Positions 55,936 through 63,153 of a stretch of 63,153 bases of DNA are shown piece by piece. Origin of the DNA: an uncultured Oscillibacter sp. (GTDB taxonomy: Bacteria; Bacillota; Clostridia; Oscillospirales; Oscillospiraceae); contig CAMNRF010000004.1 in the NCBI GenBank assembly GCA_946551795.1, forward strand, positions 1 through 63,153, written 5' to 3'. Both the position numbers and the translations under genes were made by a program. The notes under the pieces are model-generated. The model was not told the DNA's origin and did no database searches. It was given only the letters and a program-made list of their open reading frames with translations. The number at the start of each line of letters is the position of its first letter. The first letter of the stretch is position 1.

Positions 55936-58497
55936 TCACTCCTCCTCCACAGGGAAGGGCGGTTCCTCCTCCTCAACAGCGGCGGGAGCAGCCCCGCCGC
56001 CCATCTGCAGCTCCTGCCACCGCTCCTTGGTGATCAGCAGCTGCCGGGGCTTGGAGCCCTCGAAGGGGCCCACGATGCCCCGCTGTTCCATCTGGTCCAC
56101 AAGACGGGCGGCCCGGGAGTAGCCCAGCTTCAATCGCCGCTGGAGCATGGACACGGAGGCCTGTCCCGTCTCCAGCACCACGTCCACGGCGGCGGGCAAC
56201 AGCTCGTCGCTCTCGTCTCCGGCGGGCTCCGCCGGGGCGCCGCCCTTGGCGCCCTTCTCCTTCTCCTGGACGGACTCCTCGATCTTGGCCAGAACCTCGT
56301 CGTCGTACCGGGCCTCGCCGGTCTTCTTCACAAACTCCACCACCTGCTCGATCTCCTCCGGGGAGATGAAGCAGCCCTGAACCCGCTGGGGCTTTCCGGC
56401 CCCCAGGGGAGCGTAGAGCATATCGCCCTTGCCCACCAGCTTCTCCGCGCCGGTCTGGTCCAGGATGATGCGGGACTCCAGAGACGACGCCACGGCGAAG
56501 GCCACCCGGCTGGGGATGTTGGCCTTCATGAGGCCGGTGATGACGTCGGAGGAGGGCCGCTGGGTGGCAATGACCAGGTGCATCCCCGCGGCACGGCCCA
56601 TCTGGGCCACGCGGCAGATGGACTCCTCCACCTCCTTGGCCGCCACCAGCATCAGATCCGCCAGCTCGTCGATGACCACCACCACGCTGGGCAGGGTCTC
56701 CATGCCCTCCGTGGCCTTCGCCAGCTTGTTGTACTCCTCCAGCTTCTTCACGCCGCACTCGGAGAAGGCCCTGTACCGCTTCATCATCTCAAACACCGCC
56801 CACTGCAGGGCCCCGGCGGCCTTCTTGGGGTCCGTCACCACGGGGATCAGCAGGTGGGGGATGCCGTTGTAGGGGGCCAGCTCCACCATCTTGGGGTCCA
56901 CCATGATGAAGCGCACCTCGTCAGGCGTGGACTTGTAGAGCAGGCTGATAATCAGGGAGTTGGTGCACACGGATTTGCCGGAGCCGGTGGTGCCGGCAAT
57001 CAGCACGTGGGGCAGCCGTGCGATGTCGCCGATGACGTTGTTTCCGCCGATGTCCCGCCCCAGGGCGAAGGCCACGGCGGACTTGTGGTCCGTAAAGTCC
57101 CGGGACTCGATGACGTCCCGGATCAGCACCGGCGTCACGGCCTTGTTGGGCACCTCGATGCCCACCACGGAGATCTTGTCCGGAATGGGGGCGATGCGCA
57201 CGCCGGTGGCCCCCAGGGCCAGGGCGATGTCGTCGGCCAGGTTGGTGATTTTACTGAGCTTCACCCCCTGGTCCAGCACGAACTCGTACCGGGTGACGGA
57301 GGGGCCGTGGACCACGTCGCCGGGAGTGGCGTCCACGCCGAAGCTGTTCAGGGTATCCGTCAGACGGCGGGCGTTGTTCCGCAGCTCCGCCCCGGCCTCC
57401 ACGTGGTTCTCCCCCCCGCTCTGGCGCAGGAGAGTGATGGGCGGGTACTGATAGGCATCCTCCCCTGCCGCCATCCGCTCCTCGATCTCCGCCGTGACGG
57501 CGGCGGTCTGCCGGGCCACCTCGCCGGCGGTGTCGGCCTTTTTCGGTTTCTCCGGCGCCTCCGCCGCCGGGGCTGCGGGAGCGGCAGACACGGCAGACGC
57601 AGCGGGCGCGGCGGCGGCCGGCTCCTCCGCGGGGGCAGGCTTCGCCTCCCGCTTCGGCAGCTCCGGGGCCGCGGCGGTCAGCACCTGGTCCGGCGTCCGC
57701 TGCTTCTGGGACTTGTGGCGGAAGAAGCCGGTGAACCGGCCGTCGTCCCCCTCCCGCTCCGTGGGCTCCGGAGCGGGCTGCTTCGCCGGCTCGTCGTCCA
57801 GGGGGATGTCGATCTGCTGCCGTGGTCTGTCGACAGTCCGCTTGGGCCTCTCCAGCGGCGTCAGACGGATGGCGGGCTGTTCCGGCTCCGGCTGCTCCTC
57901 GTACTGGGGCCGGTTCCGGTGCTTTTCAATCAAGGCCCCCACGGTGAGCCGCAGGGCCGTCATCACCAGCACCACCAGCAGCACCGTGAACACGATGACA
58001 GAGGGAAACTTGGCAAATACCGCCACGGAGCCGTTGGCCAGCACACCGGAGACGGCCCCGCCGGACTCCAGGGCGACGCCGTCCCGCCACAGGTCCTTCA
58101 AGACGCCGAAGGAGGCGGCGTACTCCTTCTGGCACAGTCCCATATGGACCAGAGAGCCGAAGAGCACCGGCACCAGCAGGGCGCAGGTCACTCGCAGCTG
58201 CACAGGCCGGCCCCGGTGGAACAGCAGAATCACCGCCGAGAGCAGCATGGCCGGGGCGCAGAGCCAGTAGCCGTAGCCGAAGAGGCCCTTTAAGAGCACG
58301 GCGAACCAGTCGATGAAGATGGCGCTGACACCGAAATAGCTCACCAGCACGGAGAGGGTCAGCACCAGCAGAACGATGCCCCCCACCTCCCGGCGGATGG
58401 GCTGTTTCTGGGGCGTCGCCGGCTTTTTGGAGCGGCTGCTACCCTTGCCGGAGCCGCTCCTGGCGGATGTGGATTTCTTCTGTGTTGTAGCTGCCAC
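55936..58497 (-). CDS. FtsK/SpoIIIE DNA translocase
   Basis: This 853-residue DNA pump has four TM helices (about residues 38-190), a long Pro/Ala/Glu-rich linker (to about 340), then the translocase core with Walker A GTTGSGKSV and Walker B VVVVIDELADLM, and the C-terminal gamma winged helix (MLQRRLKLGYSRAARLVDQM). It moves chromosomal DNA through the division or spore septum. GTG at 58497 follows GGGAGG, three bases after the uppP stop. Confidence 0.94.
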   Translation of the reverse strand: MAATTQKKSTSARSGSGKGSSRSKKPATPQKQPIRREVGGIVLLVLTLSVLVSYFGVSAIFIDWFAVLLKGLFGYGYWLCAPAMLLSAVILLFHRGRPVQLRVTCALLVPVLFGSLVHMGLCQKEYAASFGVLKDLWRDGVALESGGAVSGVLANGSVAVFAKFPSVIVFTVLLVVLVMTALRLTVGALIEKHRNRPQYEEQPEPEQPAIRLTPLERPKRTVDRPRQQIDIPLDDEPAKQPAPEPTEREGDDGRFTGFFRHKSQKQRTPDQVLTAAAPELPKREAKPAPAEEPAAAAPAASAVSAAPAAPAAEAPEKPKKADTAGEVARQTAAVTAEIEERMAAGEDAYQYPPITLLRQSGGENHVEAGAELRNNARRLTDTLNSFGVDATPGDVVHGPSVTRYEFVLDQGVKLSKITNLADDIALALGATGVRIAPIPDKISVVGIEVPNKAVTPVLIRDVIESRDFTDHKSAVAFALGRDIGGNNVIGDIARLPHVLIAGTTGSGKSVCTNSLIISLLYKSTPDEVRFIMVDPKMVELAPYNGIPHLLIPVVTDPKKAAGALQWAVFEMMKRYRAFSECGVKKLEEYNKLAKATEGMETLPSVVVVIDELADLMLVAAKEVEESICRVAQMGRAAGMHLVIATQRPSSDVITGLMKANIPSRVAFAVASSLESRIILDQTGAEKLVGKGDMLYAPLGAGKPQRVQGCFISPEEIEQVVEFVKKTGEARYDDEVLAKIEESVQEKEKGAKGGAPAEPAGDESDELLPAAVDVVLETGQASVSMLQRRLKLGYSRAARLVDQMEQRGIVGPFEGSKPRQLLITKERWQELQMGGGAAPAAVEEEEPPFPVEEE

Positions 58498-58500
58498 GGC

Positions 58501-59367
58501 TCAAATACCTCCCTGGGGAATCTGCGTTTGTAAAATGGTGAGGACCAGCGTCACGGCGCCGGCCAGCCAGCAGTAGTAGGCGAAAAAGCCAAATCTGCCC
58601 CTCTCGGCGATCATTTTCAGAAGCCGGATGCAGGCGTAGCCCGATACGGCGGCCACCAGCACGCCTGCCAGGTACACCGGCACCTCCTCCCAGGGGACCT
58701 GTGCCTCCAGAGCGTCCTTCAGGCTCAGGATGTTGGCACCCAGGACGGCGGGGATGGACAGCAGGAAGGAGAACCGCACGGCAAACCTCCGCTCAAAGCC
58801 CGCGAAGCACCCCGCGGTGATGGTGGTGCCGGAGCGGGAGATGCCGGGACAGGTAGCCACGGCCTGGGCCGCTCCCACCAGCAGGACATCTGCCAGCGTG
58901 GCGGTGCGCTCCGTCTTGCGGCCCTTGCGCACCCGGTCGCTGGCAAACAGCAGGCAGCCGGTGACCAGCAGCGCCCCGGCCACAAAGTACATATTGTCCC
59001 CCAGGCCCTCCACCAGATCCTTCACCGGCAGCACGGCAAACAGGGGCAGCGTGCCCACGATGATCAGCAGAATCAGCCGCCGGGCGGGGGGCACCGGCGC
59101 GGGGGTGGTGCCGTGAATCAGGTCTCCCACGCCGCCGAAGAACTCCGCGATCATGTCCCGGATGTCCTGCCAGTAGGCGGCGAACACGGCCACCAGCGTG
59201 CCCAAGTGCAGCAACACGTCAAAAAAGCCGGGGATGTCGGCGGCTCCCGCCTGTCCCAGCAGGTGCTCCGCAATGGCCAGGTGGCCGGAGCTGGAGATGG
59301 GCAGAAACTCCGCCACCCCCTGGATCAGGCCCAGCAGGACCGCGTGCAGCAGTGTCAATGTACTCAC
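58501..59367 (-). CDS. uppP: Undecaprenyl-diphosphatase
   Basis: This 288-residue membrane phosphatase (BacA) recycles the murein lipid carrier. Motifs: QGVAEFLPISSSGHL near residues 16-30 and PGISRSGTTITAGCFAG near 173-189, both catalytic. About eight TM segments. Translated just ahead of the ftsK/spoIIIE gene. Confidence 0.95.
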   Translation of the reverse strand: MSTLTLLHAVLLGLIQGVAEFLPISSSGHLAIAEHLLGQAGAADIPGFFDVLLHLGTLVAVFAAYWQDIRDMIAEFFGGVGDLIHGTTPAPVPPARRLILLIIVGTLPLFAVLPVKDLVEGLGDNMYFVAGALLVTGCLLFASDRVRKGRKTERTATLADVLLVGAAQAVATCPGISRSGTTITAGCFAGFERRFAVRFSFLLSIPAVLGANILSLKDALEAQVPWEEVPVYLAGVLVAAVSGYACIRLLKMIAERGRFGFFAYYCWLAGAVTLVLTILQTQIPQGGI

Positions 59368-59505
59368 GCTCCTCTCTATGTCTCGATACGCTTGATGTCT
59401 ATTTAGAGATATAGTATATCATGGACGAGTTGTAAATTCCAGTCATATTTCACACACCGCCCCTGCGCGGCCTCTGATTTCGCTCCCGGCCCCCGGGGGC
59501 GGCAT

Positions 59506-59538
59506 AAGGACGGCCTGCCCGTGGGGCAGGCCGTCCTT
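59506..59538 (-). terminator. Hairpin after rnc
   Basis: AAGGACGGCCTGCCC, loop, perfect 15-base complement, six bases after the rnc stop. No T-run; it likely stabilises or partly terminates. Confidence 0.55.
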
Positions 59539-59543
59539 GTTCC

Positions 59544-60227
59544 CTATTCCTCGCCCAGTACCTCCAGGGCGCTTCTGGCGGCGGCCTGTTCGGCCTCCTT
59601 CTTGCTGTGGCCGGAGCCCTCGCCCAGGATTTTGCCGTTGAGCAGCACCTCCGCCTGGAAGGTCTTGGCGTGGTCCGGACCGGCCTCCCCCGCCATGCGG
59701 TAGGCCAGCACCTGGTCCGCCTGGCGCTGGACCAGCTCCTGCAGGGCGGTCTTGTAGTCCCGCCGGCGCTCCTCCACCACCTCTTCCCGCTCGGCCTCCA
59801 GGAGGCAGCGGTGAATCAGCGCCGACGCGGCGGCAATGCCGCCATCCAGGTACACCGCGGCAAACACCGCCTCCGTGGCGTCCGCCAGGATGGAGGTGCG
59901 GTTCCGGCCGCCGCCGGTCTCCTCCCCCCGGCCCAGCTTCAAATAGCTGCCCAGGTCCAGCTTCTGCGCCACCTCGAAGAGGCTCTGCTCGCACACCAGG
60001 GCCGCCCGGATACGGGTCAGATCCCCCTCCGGCAGGTCCGGGTGCTGGAGGAAGAGAAATTCCGCCGTCACAAAGCCCAGCACGGAGTCCCCCAGGAACT
60101 CCAGCCGCTCGTTGCTGTGCAGGCGGGCGGTACGGTGCTCGTTGGCGTAGGAGCTGTGGCTCAGGGCCTCCTCCAGCAGCGCGGGGTCCCGGAAGGTGTA
60201 ATTCAGTTTTTTCTCCAGTTCCTGCAT
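59544..60227 (-). CDS. rnc: Ribonuclease III
   Basis: This 227-residue dsRNA nuclease has the signature NERLEFLGDSVLGFVTAEFL near residue 39, second metal site DATEAVFAAVYLDGG, and a C-terminal dsRNA-binding domain (AEVLLNGKILGEGSGHSKKE). ATG at 60227 is eight bases after GGAG; GTG at 60236 overlaps that site and is rejected. Confidence 0.95.
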   Translation of the reverse strand: MQELEKKLNYTFRDPALLEEALSHSSYANEHRTARLHSNERLEFLGDSVLGFVTAEFLFLQHPDLPEGDLTRIRAALVCEQSLFEVAQKLDLGSYLKLGRGEETGGGRNRTSILADATEAVFAAVYLDGGIAAASALIHRCLLEAEREEVVEERRRDYKTALQELVQRQADQVLAYRMAGEAGPDHAKTFQAEVLLNGKILGEGSGHSKKEAEQAAARSALEVLGEE

Positions 60228-60246
60228 GACTGACACTCCGAAAGAG

Positions 60247-60269
60247 AGCCCCGCCGCGGAGGCGGGGCT
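60247..60269. terminator. Hairpin between acpP and rnc
   Basis: AGCCCCGCC, five-base loop, GGCGGGGCT. No T-run. It probably lowers read-through into rnc so that acyl carrier protein is made in excess. Confidence 0.5.
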
Positions 60270-60277
60270 CCAGTCTC

Positions 60278-60523
60278 TTATTTTACTTTGGCCGCGATGT
60301 AGTTCACCGCGTCGCCCACGGTCTTGAGGCTGCCCAGTTCCTCCTCCTGGATCTCGCCTACCTCAAACTCCTCCTCCATGGCCATGACCAGCTCCACCAG
60401 GTCCACGGAATCGGCGCCCAGGTCCTCCTCAAAGGCGGTCTCCATGCTCACCTCCGCGGGCTCCATGGCGAACTGCTCCGCCACCAGCTCTCGCATCGTC
60501 TGAAAAATTTCCTCAACAGACAT
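60278..60523 (-). CDS. acpP: Acyl carrier protein
   Basis: This 81-residue acidic four-helix protein has the phosphopantetheine Ser in EEDLGADSVDLVELVMAMEE (Ser at about residue 39). The Val after Ser replaces the usual Leu of DSLD. ATG follows AAGGAG. It lies between plsX and rnc, a common Firmicutes order. Confidence 0.93.
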   Translation of the reverse strand: MSVEEIFQTMRELVAEQFAMEPAEVSMETAFEEDLGADSVDLVELVMAMEEEFEVGEIQEEELGSLKTVGDAVNYIAAKVK

Positions 60524-60544
60524 CCTGTTTCACTCCTTAAGAGA

Positions 60545-60572
60545 ATTATAGTCTGGGGTAATCATACGGCAA
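60545..60572 (-). promoter_or_regulatory. Promoter of acpP
   Basis: Read leftward: TTGCCG (60567-60572), 16 bases, TATAAT (60545-60550), about 20 bases before the acpP start. It gives acpP expression independent of plsX. Confidence 0.55.
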
Positions 60573-60596
60573 GGCGGCATGGCTGTCAAGAGGGTT

Positions 60597-61631
60597 TCAA
60601 TTTTTTTCCGTATTTCGCTCCACCTTCATCAGCTGGATGTCGCTCTCGATGTCGGCGATGAAGCCGCTCTCGGCGTACTCCACCGCCCGGAGGATGGCGT
60701 TGGTGACGGCCCGGGCGTCGGAGGACCCATGGGCCTTCACCACCGGCCTGGAGATTCCCAGGAAGGGGGTGCCCCCCACCTCGCCGGGGTCCACCAGCTT
60801 TTTCAGCTTCGCCATGTCCCCCTTCACCAGGGCGGCGGCCAGCTTGGTCCTCGTGCCGGAGAGGAACATCGCTTTCAGCTCTTTGAGCAAAAACTTCCCC
60901 ACGCCCTCCACGGACTTGAGCATGATGTTGCCGGTGTAGCCGTCCGCCACAATGACATCGGCCCCGCCCAGCATGGCGGCGTCCGCCTCGATGTTGCCGG
61001 TGAAGCGGATGCGCCCGGCCTCCCCCGCCTCTTTCAGCAGGGCGTAGGCCTCGTGGCGCAGGGCGTCGCCCTTCTCCTCCTCCGCGCCGATGTTCAAAAG
61101 GGCCACCCGGGGGTTCTCCACCCCCAGCACCCGCTTCGCGTAGTAGCTGCCCAGGTACGCGAATTGGAGGAGGTACTCCGCCGTGCACTCGGCGTTGGCG
61201 CCGCAGTCGCACAGAATGGCCCGCCCCCCCGCCGTGGGGATGACCGGGCCCATGGCGGCCCGGCGGATGCCCCGGATGCGCTTCACCAGCAGCGTGGCCC
61301 CCGCCAGCAGCGCCCCGGTGGACCCGGCGGAGACGAAGGCGTCCCCCTCCCCGTTTTTCAGGAGATTCAGCCCCACCGTCAGCGAGGAGTCCTTCTTCAC
61401 CTTGAAGGCGATGGCGGGGTCGTCGGAGATCTCCACCACCTCCGACGCGTCCCGGATCTCCACGCCGGCGGGCAGGGTCTTCTCCCCGCAGCCCTCCACG
61501 GCCCGCAGCACCTCCGCCGCCCGGCCCACCAGGATGATGTCCACCCCGTGGGTCCGGTTGGCCTCCAGCGCGCCCTGCACAAGGGCCGCCGGGGCGTTGT
61601 CGCCGCCCATGGCGTCTACGATGATCTTCAT
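60597..61631 (-). CDS. plsX: Phosphate acyltransferase
   Basis: This 344-residue PlsX makes acyl-phosphate from acyl-ACP for phospholipid synthesis. Motifs: IIVDAMGGDNAPAALVQGAL, SAGSTGALLAGA and ADGYTGNIMLKSVEG. Its start overlaps the trmFO stop by ATGA. Confidence 0.95.
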   Translation of the reverse strand: MKIIVDAMGGDNAPAALVQGALEANRTHGVDIILVGRAAEVLRAVEGCGEKTLPAGVEIRDASEVVEISDDPAIAFKVKKDSSLTVGLNLLKNGEGDAFVSAGSTGALLAGATLLVKRIRGIRRAAMGPVIPTAGGRAILCDCGANAECTAEYLLQFAYLGSYYAKRVLGVENPRVALLNIGAEEEKGDALRHEAYALLKEAGEAGRIRFTGNIEADAAMLGGADVIVADGYTGNIMLKSVEGVGKFLLKELKAMFLSGTRTKLAAALVKGDMAKLKKLVDPGEVGGTPFLGISRPVVKAHGSSDARAVTNAILRAVEYAESGFIADIESDIQLMKVERNTEKN

Positions 61632-62935
61632 ACCAGGACCTCCTCCTTGCGCCTCTCGATGATCTCCAGCGACCGTCTCGAGAGCTCCGCGTTTTTATTT
61701 CTCTTCCCCCGCACCCGGTGGTCCAGGGGAGGCATGATCCCGAAATTGATGTTCATGGGCTGGAAGGCCGTCACAGACTCGTTGGAGATGTACAGGGCCA
61801 GCGCCCCGACGGCTGTCTCCCGGGGGAAGTCCACCGGCGGCAGACCCCGCAGGCGGCGGGCCGTCTCCACCCCCGCCAGAAAGCCGCTGGCGGCGGACTC
61901 CACGTACCCCTCCACGCCGGTTATCTGCCCGGCGAAGGAGATTCTGGGCTGGCTTTTCAGCCGGTAGTACCGGTCCAGCAGCCGGGGGGAGTCCAGGAAG
62001 GTATTCCGGTGCATCACCCCGTAGCGGAGGAACTCCGCGCCGTGGAGCGCGGGGATCATGGAGAACACCCGCCGCTGCTCCGGGAATTTCAGATGGGTCT
62101 GGAAGCCCACCAGGTTGTAGACCGTGCCATCGGCGTTGTCCCGCCGCAGCTGCACCACGGCATAGGGCTCCCGCCCCGTCCTGGGGTCCTTCAGTCCCCG
62201 GGGCTTCAGGGGACCGTAGCACAGGGTGTCCCGGCCCCGACGGGCCATGACCTCCACGGGCATACAGCCCTCGAAGACCATCTTGTCCTCAAAGCCGTGG
62301 ACCTCCGCCTCCTCCGCGGTGGTGAGGGCCTGCCAGAAGGCCTCGTACTCCGCCTCATCCATGGGGCAGTTGACGTAGTCCGCCGTCCCTCTGTCGTACC
62401 GGGAGCCAAACCACGCCAGGTCCATGTCCACGCTCTCGGCGGAGACCAGAGGGGCCGCCGCGTCGTAGAAGTGGAGGGCGCTGTCCGCCCCCAGCAGCGC
62501 CTGGAGCCTGTCCGCCAAAGCGTCGGAGGTCAGGGGCCCGGAGGCCACCACCACCTCCCCGGCGGGGAGGTCCGTGACCTCCCCCTCCACCACGGTGATG
62601 TTGGGGTGGGCTTTGATCCGCTCCGTCACCAGGGCGGCGAAGCCGTGGCGGTCCACGGCCAGGGCGCCGCCGGCCTCCACCCTCGTCTCGTCGGCGCAGC
62701 GCAGGATCAGTGAGCCCAGGCGGCGGAGCTCCTCCTTCAAAAGGCCCACGGCGTTTTCCAGCTGGTCGCTGCGCAGGGAGTTGGAGCAGCAGAGCTCCGC
62801 GAAGCTGTCCGTGACATGGGCGGGGGTGCGCTTTTGGGGCTTCATCTCACAGAGGGTCACCTGGACGCCCCGCTGGGCCAGCTGCCAGGTGCACTCACTG
62901 CCGGCGAGGCCGGCGCCTATGACGGTTACATTCAT
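61628..62935 (-). CDS. trmFO: Folate-dependent tRNA (uracil-54) methyltransferase
   Basis: This 435-residue flavoenzyme uses methylene-THF to methylate U54 of tRNA. Motifs: FAD site VTVIGAGLAGSECTWQLAQR, EMKPQKRTPAHVTDSFAELCCSNSLRSD-type segment with the conserved CSNS, and GQITGVEGYVESAASG. ATG at 62935 is eight bases after AAGGAGG. Confidence 0.96.
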   Translation of the reverse strand: MNVTVIGAGLAGSECTWQLAQRGVQVTLCEMKPQKRTPAHVTDSFAELCCSNSLRSDQLENAVGLLKEELRRLGSLILRCADETRVEAGGALAVDRHGFAALVTERIKAHPNITVVEGEVTDLPAGEVVVASGPLTSDALADRLQALLGADSALHFYDAAAPLVSAESVDMDLAWFGSRYDRGTADYVNCPMDEAEYEAFWQALTTAEEAEVHGFEDKMVFEGCMPVEVMARRGRDTLCYGPLKPRGLKDPRTGREPYAVVQLRRDNADGTVYNLVGFQTHLKFPEQRRVFSMIPALHGAEFLRYGVMHRNTFLDSPRLLDRYYRLKSQPRISFAGQITGVEGYVESAASGFLAGVETARRLRGLPPVDFPRETAVGALALYISNESVTAFQPMNINFGIMPPLDHRVRGKRNKNAELSRRSLEIIERRKEEVLV

Positions 62936-62952
62936 AAGGACTGCCTCCTTTT

Positions 62953-63143
62953 GATACCTGGCGGTATCGGGGGATTGTATTCCTTCGGAATCCGGCCTGC
63001 GGGCCGGGACGGGGGATTTTGCGCCTCGGGCGCAGGACGGGGATTTTTCCGGCCACGGGCCGGGGACGGACGACACGCCGTTCCGGCGTGTCTGGGGATG
63101 CACCCCCCATTTTCTCTTTTTCTCCGCGGAGAAAAAGAGAAAA
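62953..63143. repeat. String of seven small hairpins upstream of trmFO
   Basis: Seven inverted repeats follow one another: GATACC/GGTATC (62953), ATTCC/GGAAT (62979), CCGGCC/GGCCGG (62992), GCGCC/GGCGC (63021), CCGGCC/GGCCGG (63049), ACACGCCG/CGGCGTGT (63073) and a 34-base perfect palindrome of TTTTCTCTTTTTCTCC with its complement (63110-63143). Several are joined by near-identical spacers GGGGGATT or GGGGATT. No open frame. The string may continue beyond the window. Confidence 0.65.
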
Positions 63144-63153
63144 CGGGCCGTGC

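Noticed and set aside
55882..58293. 803-codon plus-strand frame opposite the ftsK/spoIIIE gene
   Set aside because: Composition and lack of any domain mark it as a shadow of the translocase gene.
62953..63143. CRISPR array
   Set aside because: The stems differ from each other, the spacers rather than the stems are similar, and no cas genes are near.

Overview
The window looks like a chromosomal stretch of a high-G+C, spore-lineage Clostridia, most likely a gut Oscillospiraceae-type bacterium. The reasons are Firmicutes-style AGGAGG ribosome sites, a T-box leader, a tetrahydrofolate riboswitch, an ECF folate transporter, a YkfABC-type murein-peptide locus, and Wood-Ljungdahl genes of the bacterial (AcsB/AcsC/AcsD, Fhs/FchA/FolD/MetF) type. 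The family-level placement is inference from style and gene content, not from a marker gene. No rRNA, tRNA, CRISPR array, transposase or phage gene was seen.

Region 1 (1-940): the last codons of a citrate lyase alpha subunit, then an AT-richer stretch with the decayed remains of a HEPN/MNT toxin-antitoxin pair. Region 2 (1105-23549) is a nearly complete Wood-Ljungdahl island. A MoxR ATPase/VWA pair leads into a methylene-THF reductase operon (a MetV-RnfC2 fusion, MetV, MetF). A leftward folate operon carries fhs, fchA, folD, then a THF riboswitch, folT and a FolC/5-formyl-THF cyclo-ligase fusion. A divergent rightward acs operon carries a His-rich protein, CooT, an unknown 77-residue protein, CooC, AcsD, an AcsC-AcsE fusion, AcsB, AcsV, a DUF3786 protein and a short formate/nitrite-type channel. 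Together they take formate to methyl-THF, move the methyl group to the corrinoid protein and make acetyl-CoA. The CO dehydrogenase catalytic subunit, formate dehydrogenase and hydrogenases are not in the window.

Region 3 (23615-27756): a CbiMQO-type cobalt/nickel ECF transporter, which could feed the B12- and Ni-dependent enzymes, a repeat-rich gap and a DUF2284 protein. Region 4 (28152-39215) is a murein-peptide scavenging locus. An L-Ala-D/L-Glu epimerase and a transglutaminase-like protein are transcribed leftward behind an attenuator-like leader. Diverging from them are OppABCDF, an LD-carboxypeptidase and an NlpC/P60 endopeptidase. Region 5 (39463-50538): an Rrf2 regulator, a YesM/YesN-type two-component system, and a divergent sugar ABC importer followed by four catabolic genes (Gfo/Idh/MocA dehydrogenase, TIM-barrel isomerase, NagB-like deaminase, PfkB kinase) for an unidentified, probably amino- or polyol-type sugar.

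Region 6 (50762-55309): a PH-domain membrane protein, an orphan KdpDE pair, a small MGMT-type alkyltransferase, a Dabb protein and a class I aminotransferase. A T-box leader lies upstream of the aminotransferase but is separated from it by a dispersed repeat. Region 7 (55936-62935): housekeeping genes read leftward (ftsK/spoIIIE, uppP, rnc, acpP, plsX, trmFO), preceded by a string of tandem small hairpins.

The most unusual features are the gene fusions in the Wood-Ljungdahl island (AcsC-AcsE and MetV-RnfC2), the attenuator-like leader with two mutually exclusive stems before the transglutaminase/epimerase operon, two probable ATT start codons, and three families of intergenic palindromic or dispersed repeats.
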